From NCBI RefSeq assembly GCF_001667145.1, contig NZ_LZIF01000082.1:1-64000 (forward strand): a stretch of DNA of 64,000 bases, written 5' to 3'. The DNA comes from Mycobacterium sp. 852002-51971_SCH5477799-a. Lineage in GTDB: Bacteria; Actinomycetota; Actinomycetes; Mycobacteriales; Mycobacteriaceae. Shown in pieces: positions 21,256-30,235 of the stretch. The translations under genes were made by a program, and so were the position numbers. The notes beneath the pieces were generated by a model. That model was not told the origin of the DNA. It did not search any database and worked only from the letters and a program-made list of their open reading frames with translations. Every line of letters starts with the position of its first letter. Position 1 is the stretch's first letter.

Positions 21256-22828
21256 ATGTGAGCGAGGCCAGCACCGCCATCGCGGCGTTGTGCCCGCCGA
21301 TGCCCGACACCGCCCCGCCCCGGCGTGCGCCGGAGCCGCACAGCATGATCCGTTCGTGCGCGGTGGCCACGCCCCATTGCCGGGCCGGGGTGTCCAGCGG
21401 GTCGTCGTCTTCGGCGAAGGGCCACGACAAGCCACCGTGGAAGATGTTGCCCGCCGTCATACCCAGGCTGCGGTGCAGGTCCAGCGTGGTCGTCGTCTCG
21501 ATGCATGGCCGGCCGTGCGCGTCGCTCATCAGAACCTCTTGAATCGGTTCGGCTAGAACGGAATTCAGTGACGCAAGCACGGCGTCGGTCAGTCGGTCGC
21601 GCAGGGCGCCGGAATAGGTGCCGTCGAACAGCGAGTGCGGGGTATGCAAGCCGAACACCGTCATCGTGTGGGCGTCCGAGTCGCGTAGGCCGGCCGACAG
21701 GATGCTCGGGTCGGCCAGCGAGTGGCAATAGGCCTCGCAGGGCAGCGGATTCGGGATCTGCCCGGCGGCTGCGCGCGAATACGCCGCGTCCAGCTGGTTC
21801 CAGGTTTCGTTGACGTGGAAGGTTCCGGCGAATGCGTGCTCGGGTCTCACATTCTCATCGCGCAGCCGGGGCAGCCTCCGCAACACCATGTTGACCTTGA
21901 CCTGCGCGCCCTGGACCGCGCGAGTCGGCCGTTCGCCGAGAAGGCCGGCCAGGACCGTCGGGGTGACGCCGGCGAGAACGAACCGGGCCCGGAGCCGCTG
22001 CTCCTCGTCGGCGGCGCGATAGCGCACCTCCCCGCTGGGATCGACGGCGTAAACCTCTGCGCCGGTGACGATTTCGGCCCCATAGCCGACCGCCGCCGCG
22101 GCCAGGGCCGTGGTCACCGCGCCCATGCCGCCGATCGGGACGTCCCAGTCTCCGGTGCCACCGCCGAGCACGTGGTAGAGGAAGCAGACATTCTGCGCCA
22201 GCGAAGGGCCATCGAGGCGGGCGAACGTGCCGATCAGCGCGTCGGTCGCGATCACCCCGCGCACCACGTCGTTGCGCACCGCGCCGGTGATCGCGTGCCC
22301 GATCGGGTCCTCGATCAACGCCTGCCACGCGGCCGCCGCGCGGCGCTCGCCGCCTCCCACCACCTGCCGGCGGGCGCCCTCGCGGGCGCGCAGCGGTTCG
22401 AGCAATGTCGGCCACAGTCGTTCGGTGACCAGCCGGCAGCGACGGTAAAACTCGGCGAACCCCCGCGCATCGCCGGCGGCCCCGATGCCGCCGAAGGTGT
22501 CAGCGTGCGACCCGATCAGCAGCCCGGCACGCCCGCCGGTCGCGGGGTCGGGCGTGTACGACGAAAACGGCCGCCGGGCCAACCGCACACTGGCGCCCAG
22601 ATCCTGCACGATTTGTGCGGGCAGCAGGCTGACCAGGTACGAGTAGCGCGATACCCGAACGCCGACACCGTCGAACGCCTGCGTCGAGACGGCCGCGCCG
22701 CCAATGTGGTCGAGCCGTTCGAGCAAGCGCACGCGCACACCCGCGCGGGCCAGATACGCGGCCGCCACGAGGCCGTTGTGGCCGCCTCCGATGACTACGG
22801 CGTCGACTTGGCTCGCGTGGTCGCTCAG
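21254..22828 (-). CDS. FAD-dependent phytoene-desaturase/carotene-isomerase-like oxidoreductase (Rv0897c-like)
   Basis: The protein of about 524 residues has an N-terminal dinucleotide fold ([20 protein letters not shown] followed by an acidic end at [10 protein letters not shown]). A C-terminal flavin segment ([22 protein letters not shown]) is typical of phytoene desaturases and carotenoid isomerases. Its substrate is unknown. No ATG, GTG or TTG exists between the upstream stop and the GxGxxG motif. The only candidate is CTG at 22828, which overlaps the Rv0898c stop as CTGA. Starting at the GTG at 22768 would delete the flavin motif. Confidence 0.85.
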   Translation of the reverse strand: MSDHASQVDAVVIGGGHNGLVAAAYLARAGVRVRLLERLDHIGGAAVSTQAFDGVGVRVSRYSYLVSLLPAQIVQDLGASVRLARRPFSSYTPDPATGGRAGLLIGSHADTFGGIGAAGDARGFAEFYRRCRLVTERLWPTLLEPLRAREGARRQVVGGGERRAAAAWQALIEDPIGHAITGAVRNDVVRGVIATDALIGTFARLDGPSLAQNVCFLYHVLGGGTGDWDVPIGGMGAVTTALAAAAVGYGAEIVTGAEVYAVDPSGEVRYRAADEEQRLRARFVLAGVTPTVLAGLLGERPTRAVQGAQVKVNMVLRRLPRLRDENVRPEHAFAGTFHVNETWNQLDAAYSRAAAGQIPNPLPCEAYCHSLADPSILSAGLRDSDAHTMTVFGLHTPHSLFDGTYSGALRDRLTDAVLASLNSVLAEPIQEVLMSDAHGRPCIETTTTLDLHRSLGMTAGNIFHGGLSWPFAEDDDPLDTPARQWGVATAHERIMLCGSGARRGGAVSGIGGHNAAMAVLASLT

Positions 22829-23088
22829 CTCAGGTAGCCCTCGACCTCGTCGGGGGGACGCACCTCGGCCTCCCGCGGGTCACCGCCGGTCTCGCGCAGC
22901 GCCCGGCGCTGCCGCAGCAGGTCCCAGCACTGGTCGAGTTCCACCTCCACCCGACGGAGGCGGTCATGCTCTTCCGACGTGTCGATGTCCCCGCGCTGCA
23001 GCTGGGCCCGCAGCGCTTTCTCCTCGGCGACCAGGTCACGAATCACTGCCAGCGTGTCGTTGTCGGTCGGTTTACTGCCGTTGGCCAT
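22825..23088 (-). CDS. DUF2630 small helical protein (Rv0898c-like)
   Basis: This 87-residue protein is almost entirely charged and helical (AEEKALRAQLQRGDIDTSEEHDRLRRVEVELDQCWDLLRQRRA), consistent with a coiled coil. It contains the conserved HDRLRRVEVELDQCWDLLRQRRA core of DUF2630. Function is unknown. It is translationally coupled to the oxidoreductase gene through a 4-nt CTGA overlap. Confidence 0.85.
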   Translation of the reverse strand: MANGSKPTDNDTLAVIRDLVAEEKALRAQLQRGDIDTSEEHDRLRRVEVELDQCWDLLRQRRALRETGGDPREAEVRPPDEVEGYLS

Positions 23089-23172
23089 CGCTCCAGTGTG
23101 CCCGACCCGGGAGCCAGTGGATCGGTAAGCTGCATATCGCCTGGCACAGGACGGGCGTCAGGAGGGAGGGCC

Positions 23173-24078
23173 GTCATCAGCATCAAACGGCTCGTCCTGC
23201 CCTGGCTGCTCGCCCTGGTGGTGATTCCGCTGCTGATGGCCGTGATCGGCTACGAAGTGTCGGCGCGACCCCCGTCCGGTCGTGTGTCGTCGGCACCTTC
23301 GACCAGCGCTGGTGCGCCGAAGTTTTCGTTGGCGGCGTTCTCCATGACCCGCAACGGCAACAGCGTCACCCTGACCGGCGACTTGCCCGACGACTCCGCC
23401 AAAGCGACATTGCTGAAGGTGCTCAACGAGGCATTGGGCCCCGGCGTCAACATCGTCGACGAGATCCGCATCGATCCCGCCGTCGACGCGCTCGATTTCG
23501 CCAAGGCCAGGCCCGTTTTCTCCGACAGCGCCTCGATCGCCGATTTCGCCGTCACGGTGAGTACAGACACCGTCACGTTGGCGGGGACCGCGGCATCGCC
23601 CAACCAGAAGAACACCGTCGCCGCAGATGCCAAGCGGATCTGGTCGAACCTGAATATCGTTGACAGCCTCGCCGTTAGCGCGCCGACGGCGTCGCCGTCG
23701 CCCACCGCGGCCGCGTCGTGCGCCAACCTGCAATCGACGATCAACACCCTGACCGACGGCGCGCTCACCTTCGAATCGAACCTCGGCAGTCTGACCGCGT
23801 CCGACGAGCAGGTCCTGACCCGCATCGCCGACAAACTCAAAGCCTGCCCGAACGCGCACGCGACCATCAACGGCTACGCCGACAGCACCGGCAACGCGAG
23901 CCTGAACGTTCCGTTGAGCGAGGAGCGCGCGCAAACCGTCGCGGGGTTTCTAGAAGCTCACGGCGTGCCCGGCGATCGGTTGAGCACCACCGGTTTCGGA
24001 TCGGCCAACCCGGTCGCCCCCAATGGCACCGACGGCGGTCGCGCCCAGAATCGCCGGGTCGAAATCGTGATCGGCTAG
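23173..24078 (+). CDS. arfA: Outer-membrane OmpA-like protein ArfA (OmpATb); start codon unclear
   Basis: ArfA is encoded in an operon needed for ammonia release and acid adaptation in M. tuberculosis. The protein has an N-terminal membrane helix (LVLPWLLALVVIPLLMAVIG) and BON-type repeats in the middle. The OmpA-like peptidoglycan-binding domain at the C-terminus has NGYADSTGN and GRAQNRRVEIVIG. A near-perfect Shine-Dalgarno (AGGAGGGAGGG) ends at 23170, but the codons after it are GTC ATC AGC, with no canonical start. A GTG at 23098 would give a longer form. Coding is certain; the start is not. Confidence 0.88.
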   Translation, partial: VISIKRLVLPWLLALVVIPLLMAVIGYEVSARPPSGRVSSAPSTSAGAPKFSLAAFSMTRNGNSVTLTGDLPDDSAKATLLKVLNEALGPGVNIVDEIRIDPAVDALDFAKARPVFSDSASIADFAVTVSTDTVTLAGTAASPNQKNTVAADAKRIWSNLNIVDSLAVSAPTASPSPTAAASCANLQSTINTLTDGALTFESNLGSLTASDEQVLTRIADKLKACPNAHATINGYADSTGNASLNVPLSEERAQTVAGFLEAHGVPGDRLSTTGFGSANPVAPNGTDGGRAQNRRVEIVIG

Positions 24079-24089
24079 GGAGATTCGAC

Positions 24090-24203
24090 GTGGACTTCGT
24101 CATCCAATGGTTGTGGTATCTGCTCGCTTTCGTAGCGGGCTCGCTCGTTGCCTGGGTGATTGCCACACTGCTCCGGCGCCCGGGGAAGGGGGCGGGGCGA
24201 TGA
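24090..24203 (+). CDS. arfB: Small membrane protein ArfB
   Basis: This 37-residue single-pass membrane protein begins MDFVIQWLWYLLAF and continues through AGSLVAWVIATLL to a basic tail. It matches the start of Rv0900 but has a shorter tail. GGGAGATTC precedes the GTG. Its stop overlaps the arfC start (ATGA), so arfA, arfB and arfC form one operon. It is too short for most gene finders. Confidence 0.85.
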   Translation: MDFVIQWLWYLLAFVAGSLVAWVIATLLRRPGKGAGR

Positions 24204-24676
24204 GCCACGTGCACTGGTGGGTCTTCGGCCTGTCCTTCGGGCTGGGGCTCGTTCTGACACTCACGCTGATGCTGCCCGCCGCCAAAAGCCCACCGCCGGT
24301 GTCGAAGCCGCCGAACGAGCGGGCATCGCCGGAACCGCCGACAACCGCGATCCCGGTCACCGAGCGGCGCACCACGAACATTCCGGTCACCGAGCGGCGC
24401 ACCAGCAAGATCCGGGTCCCACAAGGGTTGCCCACCACCAAGATTCGGGTGTCGCGGCGGGCGCCGTATGGGCCGGGCTCGGCCGATGCCGGCCCCGATG
24501 GCGGGGGACCGGCGGGATACTTGGTCAAAGCCCGTGCCGACGGCAAGGTATATCTGACGCCCGACGATCCGGTCTACGACTCCACCACCGCCCAGGTCTG
24601 GTTCACCGACGAGAAGTCCGCGGTGCAAGCCGGTTTCACGCCTTGGCGCGACAGCCCCGACAACCCGCGGCGGTGA
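24200..24676 (+). CDS. arfC: ArfC, membrane-anchored protein with repeat linker
   Basis: The 158-residue protein has one N-terminal membrane helix (HWWVFGLSFGLGLVLTLTLM). A basic Pro/Thr/Arg linker follows, with repeats of IPVTERRTTN type. It ends with a conserved domain of about 60 residues (GYLVKARADGKVYLTPDDPV, VWFTDEKSAVQAGFTPW). It is slightly shorter than Rv0901 (about 175 aa). It is the third gene of the arf operon and its exact role is unknown. The ATG overlaps the arfB stop. Confidence 0.87.
   Translation: MSHVHWWVFGLSFGLGLVLTLTLMLPAAKSPPPVSKPPNERASPEPPTTAIPVTERRTTNIPVTERRTSKIRVPQGLPTTKIRVSRRAPYGPGSADAGPDGGGPAGYLVKARADGKVYLTPDDPVYDSTTAQVWFTDEKSAVQAGFTPWRDSPDNPRR
24353..24412 (+). 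repeat. 30-bp tandem repeat in the arfC linker
   Basis: Two 30-bp units begin at 24353 and 24383 and share 22 identical leading bases (CCGGTCACCGAGCGG and on). A third, degenerate unit may start near 24413. They encode repeated PVTERRT peptides in the extracytoplasmic linker. Being in frame, they would allow linker length to vary. Confidence 0.8.
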
Positions 24677-24683
24677 TGGGGCG

Positions 24684-26021
24684 CTAGCTGGGGCCCGGGA
24701 GGCGCAGGACCAGCCGCGCCCCACCCAACGGGCTGTTCTCCAGCGCCGCCGTCCCACGGTGCAGCTGGGCCTGCTGGGCGACCAACGCCAACCCCAGGCC
24801 CGACCCGGAATGGGAGGCCGTCGATCCACGGGAGAACCGATCGAACACCACCTGGCGCTCGTCCTCGGGTACGCCGCCGCCGTTGTCGTCGATGGCGATC
24901 TCCACGCCGGCGCGCGAGCTGACCGCTGAGAGCTGGACCTTGGTGGCGCCGCCGTGCTTGACGGCGTTGGCGATCGCGTTGTCGACGGTGAGCCGCAACC
25001 CGGCCGGTAACCCGACGATGATGCACGTGGGTGATGGCACCAGCGAAACGTCGACCCCCGGATAGATCCGGGTGGCGTCATGGGCCGCGCGGTCGAGCAG
25101 TTCGGTGATGTCGACGGGCACGTGATCGTCAGCCGTCGACAATTCGCCCTGGGCCAGCCGTTCGAGGGCGGTCAGCGTGGCCTCGATCCGCGACTGGGTG
25201 CGGATGACGTCGCCCAGCACCTCTTTGCGCTGTTCGTCGGGCATGTCCAGGGTGGACAGCACTTCGAGGTTGGTGCGCATCGCGGTCAACGGGGTGCGCA
25301 GTTCGTGCGAGGACACGGCGGCGAAGTCGCGCGCCGATGCGAGCGCATCCTTGGTCCGGTCTTGTTCGGTCCAGATGCGCTGCAGCATGCCCCGCATGGC
25401 TTCGGCGATCTCGACGGCCTCGCTGGCGCCGCGCACCGCCACCTGTGGGCGCTCGTCTGCGTCGATCGAGCGGGCTTGCTGGGCAAGACGTTTGAACGGT
25501 CGCACCGCGAAAGCCGCCAGGAGCCAAGCGAATACCGCTGCCGCTCCGATCGAGAGCGCACAGATCAGGATCACCCGCCGATGCAGGTTGTTGGTCTGGG
25601 CGATCGTGTCGTCGTAGGTCGCACCCACCGCCACCGTCGCAGGCTGCGGTGTTCGGACCTCCAGGGTCCGGATCCGGTAGCGCACCCCGTTGATGTAGGT
25701 GTCGGCATACCCGACATCCAGCGGCGGCAACGTGACGTCCGAGTTGGACATGACCTGTCCCTCGCGCCGGACCGTGATGACGGTGTCTTGGTCGTTGGGC
25801 GTGCGCGGGATGTCGCCGAGTCCACGCGGCAGGAAGGGGATGGCGAAGCCAGCCGCCTCGTCCAGGCGGCGATCAAGTCGTTCTTTCCAGGCGCTGGTGA
25901 TGCCGAACCACACGACGGCGCCCGCGATGACCACCACGATGGCGGTGCCGATGGCCGTCGCGACCGCGACCCGCGCCCGTAGCGATGGCGTACGGGTCGC
26001 GATCCGGGACAGAAAGTTCAT
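24684..26021 (-). CDS. prrB: Sensor histidine kinase PrrB
   Basis: PrrB is the sensor of the essential PrrA-PrrB two-component system, implicated in early intracellular growth and nitrogen or hypoxia responses. The 445-residue protein has two membrane helices (about 18-41 and 150-173) bracketing an extracytoplasmic sensor domain. A HAMP linker and the H-box SSHELRTPLT (H239) follow. The ATP-binding domain has N, G1 and G2 motifs (NAIANAVKHG, DDNGGGVP, GSGLGLALV). It lies 15 nt after prrA. Confidence 0.96.
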   Translation of the reverse strand: MNFLSRIATRTPSLRARVAVATAIGTAIVVVIAGAVVWFGITSAWKERLDRRLDEAAGFAIPFLPRGLGDIPRTPNDQDTVITVRREGQVMSNSDVTLPPLDVGYADTYINGVRYRIRTLEVRTPQPATVAVGATYDDTIAQTNNLHRRVILICALSIGAAAVFAWLLAAFAVRPFKRLAQQARSIDADERPQVAVRGASEAVEIAEAMRGMLQRIWTEQDRTKDALASARDFAAVSSHELRTPLTAMRTNLEVLSTLDMPDEQRKEVLGDVIRTQSRIEATLTALERLAQGELSTADDHVPVDITELLDRAAHDATRIYPGVDVSLVPSPTCIIVGLPAGLRLTVDNAIANAVKHGGATKVQLSAVSSRAGVEIAIDDNGGGVPEDERQVVFDRFSRGSTASHSGSGLGLALVAQQAQLHRGTAALENSPLGGARLVLRLPGPS

Positions 26022-26036
26022 TGCCGGTCGACCTGC

Positions 26037-26747
26037 TTACTGCATGCGCAGTACGAATCCCACTCCGCGGACGGTGTGCAGCAGCCGGGGGCCACCGTTC
26101 GCCTCCAGCTTGCGGCGCAGATATCCGATGAAGACGTCGACGACGTTGGTGTCGGCGGCGAAGTCGTAACCCCACACCAGTTCGAGCAGCTGCGCGCGCG
26201 ACAACACCGCGGTCTTGTGTTCGGCCAGCACCGCCAGCAGGTCGAATTCGCGCTTGGTCAGGTCGACGTCGACACCATTGACTCGCGCACGCCGGCCCGG
26301 GATATCGACTTCCAGCGGCCCGACCGTGATGGTTTCCGAGGAGGACGTGGCGGTGGCGCCGCGGCGGCGCAGCAATGCCTTGACCCGCGCGACCAGCTCG
26401 GCCAGCACGAACGGTTTGACCAGGTAGTCGTCGGCTCCGGCCTCCAGGCCGGCCACCCGATCGTCGACCGAGCTGCGGGCGGACAGCACGCAGACCGGGA
26501 CGTCGTTGTCCATGGCGCGCAGCGCCGTGACGACGCTGACGCCGTCGAGCACCGGCATGTTGATGTCGAGCACGATCGCGTCGGGGCGCGTCTCGGTGGC
26601 GCTGCGCAACGCCTCGGCGCCGTCGACCGCCGTCGACACCTCGAAGCCGGACAGCCGCAGACCGCGTTCGAGCGACGCGAGCACATCTGAATCGTCGTCG
26701 ACGACCAAGACCCGCGGTGAGCTAGCTCCTGTGTCCATGCCGCCCAT
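26037..26747 (-). CDS. prrA: Response regulator PrrA (OmpR family)
   Basis: The receiver domain carries the acidic pocket VVDDDSD, the phospho-acceptor D61 in [11 protein letters not shown], and the K in YLVKPF. The C-terminal OmpR-type winged helix includes [21 protein letters not shown] and [10 protein letters not shown]. The 236-residue protein appears almost identical to Rv0903c, as expected for an essential regulator. ATG at 26747 gives MGGMDTG; a second ATG at 26738 is possible. It is followed closely by prrB. Confidence 0.97.
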   Translation of the reverse strand: MGGMDTGASSPRVLVVDDDSDVLASLERGLRLSGFEVSTAVDGAEALRSATETRPDAIVLDINMPVLDGVSVVTALRAMDNDVPVCVLSARSSVDDRVAGLEAGADDYLVKPFVLAELVARVKALLRRRGATATSSSETITVGPLEVDIPGRRARVNGVDVDLTKREFDLLAVLAEHKTAVLSRAQLLELVWGYDFAADTNVVDVFIGYLRRKLEANGGPRLLHTVRGVGFVLRMQ

Positions 26748-26830
26748 TTTGCCTGATTGTCGGCTGTGGCTGTGGGAGGCCGCACCGGCCGAACGCGCGC
26801 GGCCGATCGTCGTCGCGTCTTGCCCGCGAT

Positions 26831-28321
26831 TTATGCGTCGCGACGGAGCCCGGGTAAACCAATGTTGCGGTAGCGCCGCAACCGGGCGGCCAGCCGCTCG
26901 GCGGCGGGGAGCTCGCGCAGCGCGTGCACCTCGGTGGCGATGGCCCGCGCCAATCGCCGCGCGAACTCGACCGGCTCGTCGGCGGCGTCGGGGTACTCCG
27001 GCACGACGGCGTCGACGATTCCCGACTTCAGCAGATCAACCGACCGGATGCCTTGTGCGGCAGCGAGTTCGGCGGCGTGCTCGGTGTCCCGGAATACGAT
27101 CGCGCTGGCGCCCTCCGGCGGAAGCGGGGCCAGCCAGCCGTGCAACGCCGCCAACACCCGGTCGGCGGGCACCATCGCCAGGGCAGGCCCGCCGCTGCCC
27201 TGGCCCAGCAGCACCGACACCGTCGGTGTATCCAGGGTCACCAGCTCGGCCAGGCATTGCGCGATCTGACCGGCCAGCCCGCCCTGTTCGGCTTCGGCCG
27301 ACAGCGCCGGCCCCGCAGTGTCGATCGCCAGCACCAGCGGCAGGCGCAACTCGGCGGCCAGCGCCATGCCGCGCCGGGCTTCGCGCAGTGAGGCGGGTCC
27401 CACCAAGCCGCCCGTCAGCCGCTGCTGCCCCAGCACCACCGCGGGCTGGCCGGCGAATCGGGCCAGCGCCAACAGCGTGGTCGCCGCCTCTCCCTGGCCA
27501 GTCCCCGACAGCAGCACCCGATCGGTGGCGCCGTGCCGAAGGAGCAGCCCCACCCCGGGCCGGTCGGGCCGTCGCGACGCCACCACCGAGTCCCACACCG
27601 CGACGTCGGGCGTCGGTTCGGGTGGCGTCGGCGCGGGCAGCGGCTCGGGAGCGTCGACGATGACGGTCATCGCACGGTCCAGGGTGCGGCGCAGCTCATC
27701 GAGCCGGACGACGCCATCGATCACGCCGTGCCGCTGAAGGTTCTCCGCGGTCTGTACGCCCTCGGGGAAGGGTTCGTCGTAAAGGAGCTCATAGACGCGC
27801 GGTCCGAGGAAACCGATCAACGCGCCCGGCTCGGCGACCGTCACATGGCCCAGCGACCCCCAGGACGCGAACACCCCGCCGGTGGTCGGATTGCGCAGAT
27901 AGACCAGGTAGGGCAGGTGCGCTTGGCTGTGCAGTCGGACCGCCGCGGCGATCTTCACCATCTGCAGAAACGCGACCGTGCCCTCTTGCATTCGGGTGCC
28001 GCCGGAGCTCGGCGAGGCCAGCAGCGGCAGCCCCTCGGCCGTCGCCCGCTGCACCGCGGCGGTGATCCGCTCGGCCGCGGCGACGCCGATCGACCCGCCC
28101 AGGAAGCCGAACTCGGAGACCACCACCGCGACCCGGCGGCCGAAGACGCGTCCCTCGCCGGTGAGCACCGCTTCGTCCAGGCCCGTCGCGGCCCGAGCGT
28201 CCGCGAGCTCTTGGGCGTAGGACGCGCTGACCGGCACGCCGAGCGGCTCGCTGTCCCAGCGGAGAAAAGAATTCTTGTCCAGCACCGCATCGCGCAGTTG
28301 AGCAGGCGTAATACGACTCAC
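26831..28321 (-). CDS. accD3: Acetyl-/propionyl-CoA carboxylase beta-type subunit AccD3
   Basis: This carboxyltransferase component would move carboxyl from biotin to acyl-CoA. The 496-residue protein has two crotonase-like halves. The N-half has [21 protein letters not shown] and [10 protein letters not shown], and the C-half has [20 protein letters not shown] and [16 protein letters not shown]. The layout is that of bacterial AccD-AccA fused as one chain, without a zinc ribbon. The GTG start is only 27 nt from the divergent echA6 start. It lies upstream of prrAB on the same strand. Confidence 0.9.
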   Translation of the reverse strand: MSRITPAQLRDAVLDKNSFLRWDSEPLGVPVSASYAQELADARAATGLDEAVLTGEGRVFGRRVAVVVSEFGFLGGSIGVAAAERITAAVQRATAEGLPLLASPSSGGTRMQEGTVAFLQMVKIAAAVRLHSQAHLPYLVYLRNPTTGGVFASWGSLGHVTVAEPGALIGFLGPRVYELLYDEPFPEGVQTAENLQRHGVIDGVVRLDELRRTLDRAMTVIVDAPEPLPAPTPPEPTPDVAVWDSVVASRRPDRPGVGLLLRHGATDRVLLSGTGQGEAATTLLALARFAGQPAVVLGQQRLTGGLVGPASLREARRGMALAAELRLPLVLAIDTAGPALSAEAEQGGLAGQIAQCLAELVTLDTPTVSVLLGQGSGGPALAMVPADRVLAALHGWLAPLPPEGASAIVFRDTEHAAELAAAQGIRSVDLLKSGIVDAVVPEYPDAADEPVEFARRLARAIATEVHALRELPAAERLAARLRRYRNIGLPGLRRDA

Positions 28322-28348
28322 GAAAAGAGGCTATATAGGGTGGCTGCC

Positions 28349-29080
28349 ATGATCGGTGTTACCCAGGCCGAAGCCGTTATGACCATCGAGCTGCAGCGTC
28401 CCGAGCGCCGCAATGCGTTGAACTCCCAGCTGGTCGAGGAGCTGCGCGAGGCCGTGCTCAAGGCCGGCGACGGCTCCACCCGCGCGATCGTGCTGACGGG
28501 CCAGGGCACGGTGTTCTGCGCCGGTGCGGACCTGTCCGGTGACGCCTTCGCGGCCGACTACCCCGACCGGCTCGTCGAGCTGCACAGGGTGCTCGATGCC
28601 ACGTTGATCCCCGTGATCGGGGCCATCAACGGCCCGGCCATCGGCGCAGGCCTGCAACTGGCCATGCAATGCGATCTGCGGGTCGTCGCACCCGACGCGT
28701 TCTTCCAGTTCCCGACGTCGAAATATGGCCTGGCCCTGGATAACTGGAGCATCCGGCGGCTATCCTCGCTCGTGGGTCACGGCCGGGCCCGGGCGATGCT
28801 GCTCACGGCGGAGAAGCTGACCGCCGACGTGGCGCTGCAGACGGGGATGGCCAATCGCATCGGGACGCTCGCCGACGCCCAGGCCTGGGCCGCCGAGATC
28901 GCCGGGCTGGCACCGCTGGCGATCCAGCACGCCAAGCGGGTGCTCAACGACGACGGTGCCATCGAAGAGCCCGGGCCGATGCACAAGGAACTCTTCGACA
29001 AGGCCTGGGGCAGCCAGGACGTCGTCGAGGCCCAGGTCGCCCGGATCGAGAAGCGCGCGCCGAAGTTCCAGGGGGCCTGA
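28349..29080 (+). CDS. echA6: Enoyl-CoA hydratase-family protein EchA6
   Basis: EchA6 of M. tuberculosis lacks hydratase activity but binds acyl-CoA and delivers it to the FAS-II mycolate pathway; it is the target of tetrahydropyrazolopyrimidines. The 243-residue protein equals Rv0905 in length. It has the crotonase oxyanion segments [12 protein letters not shown] and [19 protein letters not shown]. The usual catalytic glutamates are not evident around [10 protein letters not shown], in line with the loss of hydratase activity. The ATG at 28349 was chosen for the [11 protein letters not shown]-terminus. Confidence 0.93.
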   Translation: MIGVTQAEAVMTIELQRPERRNALNSQLVEELREAVLKAGDGSTRAIVLTGQGTVFCAGADLSGDAFAADYPDRLVELHRVLDATLIPVIGAINGPAIGAGLQLAMQCDLRVVAPDAFFQFPTSKYGLALDNWSIRRLSSLVGHGRARAMLLTAEKLTADVALQTGMANRIGTLADAQAWAAEIAGLAPLAIQHAKRVLNDDGAIEEPGPMHKELFDKAWGSQDVVEAQVARIEKRAPKFQGA

Positions 29081-29085
29081 CGAGT

Positions 29086-30195
29086 ATGCGGGGGACGCTG
29101 CGGCTGGTCGCCGGTACGGCGTCGCTGGCGGCCGGTGGTTGGCTGGTGCGAGCGCTGCACGGCGCGCCGGACGCGCTCGGCGCCCACCCGGCGTCGATCG
29201 CCGAGGTGGCCGCCGGGTCGCCGCACTACCGCGACGGTGTCTTCGTCAACCTCGAGCCCGCCTCCACAATCAAGATGGACCGCGAGCAAATACGGCTCAT
29301 CGCGTGGGAGCTGATCGGCAATCGGGGCGGCAGCCGGCCGAAGGGCCCGATCCCGCTCGCCTCGCCGGGGATGCCCGACGCCGACCCGGGCCGGCTGGCC
29401 GTCAGCTGGTTCGGCCATTCCACGGCGTTGCTGGAGATCGACGGTTACCGGGTGCTCACCGACCCGGTGTGGAGCGACCGGTGTTCGCCGTCGGACGTCG
29501 TGGGCCCGCAGCGGCTGCATCCGCCGCCGCTCCAGCTCGAGGCGCTGCCCGCCGTCGACGCGGTGGTGATCAGCCATGACCATTACGACCACCTCGACAT
29601 CGACACGGTCCGGGCGCTGGCCCGCACTCAGCGGGCACCGTTTTTTGTGCCGCTCGGCATCGGGGCCCACCTGCGCCGGTGGGGGATACCCGAGCAGCGC
29701 ATCGTCGAGCTCGACTGGCAGCAGAGCGCCAAAGTCGACGAGCTCGAAGTGGTGTGCGTGCCGGCGCGGCACTTCTCGGGACGCTTTCTCGACCGCAACA
29801 CGACGCTGTGGGCGTCGTGGGCGTTCGTCGGCCCGAAGCATCGGGCGTACTTCGGCGGCGACACCGGCTATACCAAGAGTTTCGAGCAGATCGGCGCCGA
29901 TCACGGGCCGTTCGACCTGACTCTCCTGCCCATCGGCGCCTACAACACGGCGTGGCCCGACGTGCACATGAACCCCGAGGAGGCGGTGCGGGCGCATCTG
30001 GACGTCACAGACGGCGGACTGCTGGTGCCGATCCATTGGGGCACTTTCCGATTGGCCCCGCATCCGTGGGCCGAACCGGTTGAGCGCCTGCTCGCCGCCG
30101 CCGCGCCGGAGCGGGTGAAGGTGGCCGTGCCGCTGCCAGGCCAGCGCATCGATCCTGCGGCACCGGAGGAATCCGATCCCTGGTGGCGGCTGTAG
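29086..30195 (+). CDS. Metallo-beta-lactamase-fold hydrolase, NAPE-PLD-like (Rv0906-like)
   Basis: The 369-residue protein has the binuclear metal motif SHDHYDHLD (H164, H166, D168, H169), plus later ligands in VPARHFSG, FGGDTGYT and PIHWGTF. This pattern, with WFGHSTALLEIDG upstream, fits the UlaG/NAPE-PLD-like group acting on phosphodiesters or lactones. The N-terminal hydrophobic segment (LVAGTASLAAGGWLVRAL) suggests membrane attachment or export. It starts 5 nt after echA6 and is probably co-transcribed with it. The substrate is unknown. Confidence 0.88.
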   Translation: MRGTLRLVAGTASLAAGGWLVRALHGAPDALGAHPASIAEVAAGSPHYRDGVFVNLEPASTIKMDREQIRLIAWELIGNRGGSRPKGPIPLASPGMPDADPGRLAVSWFGHSTALLEIDGYRVLTDPVWSDRCSPSDVVGPQRLHPPPLQLEALPAVDAVVISHDHYDHLDIDTVRALARTQRAPFFVPLGIGAHLRRWGIPEQRIVELDWQQSAKVDELEVVCVPARHFSGRFLDRNTTLWASWAFVGPKHRAYFGGDTGYTKSFEQIGADHGPFDLTLLPIGAYNTAWPDVHMNPEEAVRAHLDVTDGGLLVPIHWGTFRLAPHPWAEPVERLLAAAAPERVKVAVPLPGQRIDPAAPEESDPWWRL

Positions 30196-30235
30196 ATTGC
30201 GCCGGCGCGCACCGTCAGCGCGTTAGGGTTCGCGG

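Noticed and set aside
28309..28321. A perfect 13-base match to the start of the T7 phage promoter (TAATACGACTCAC) at the accD3 start.
   Set aside because: The remaining bases do not match the T7 promoter, the sequence is part of the accD3 start region, and no phage or vector DNA is nearby. It is a coincidence.
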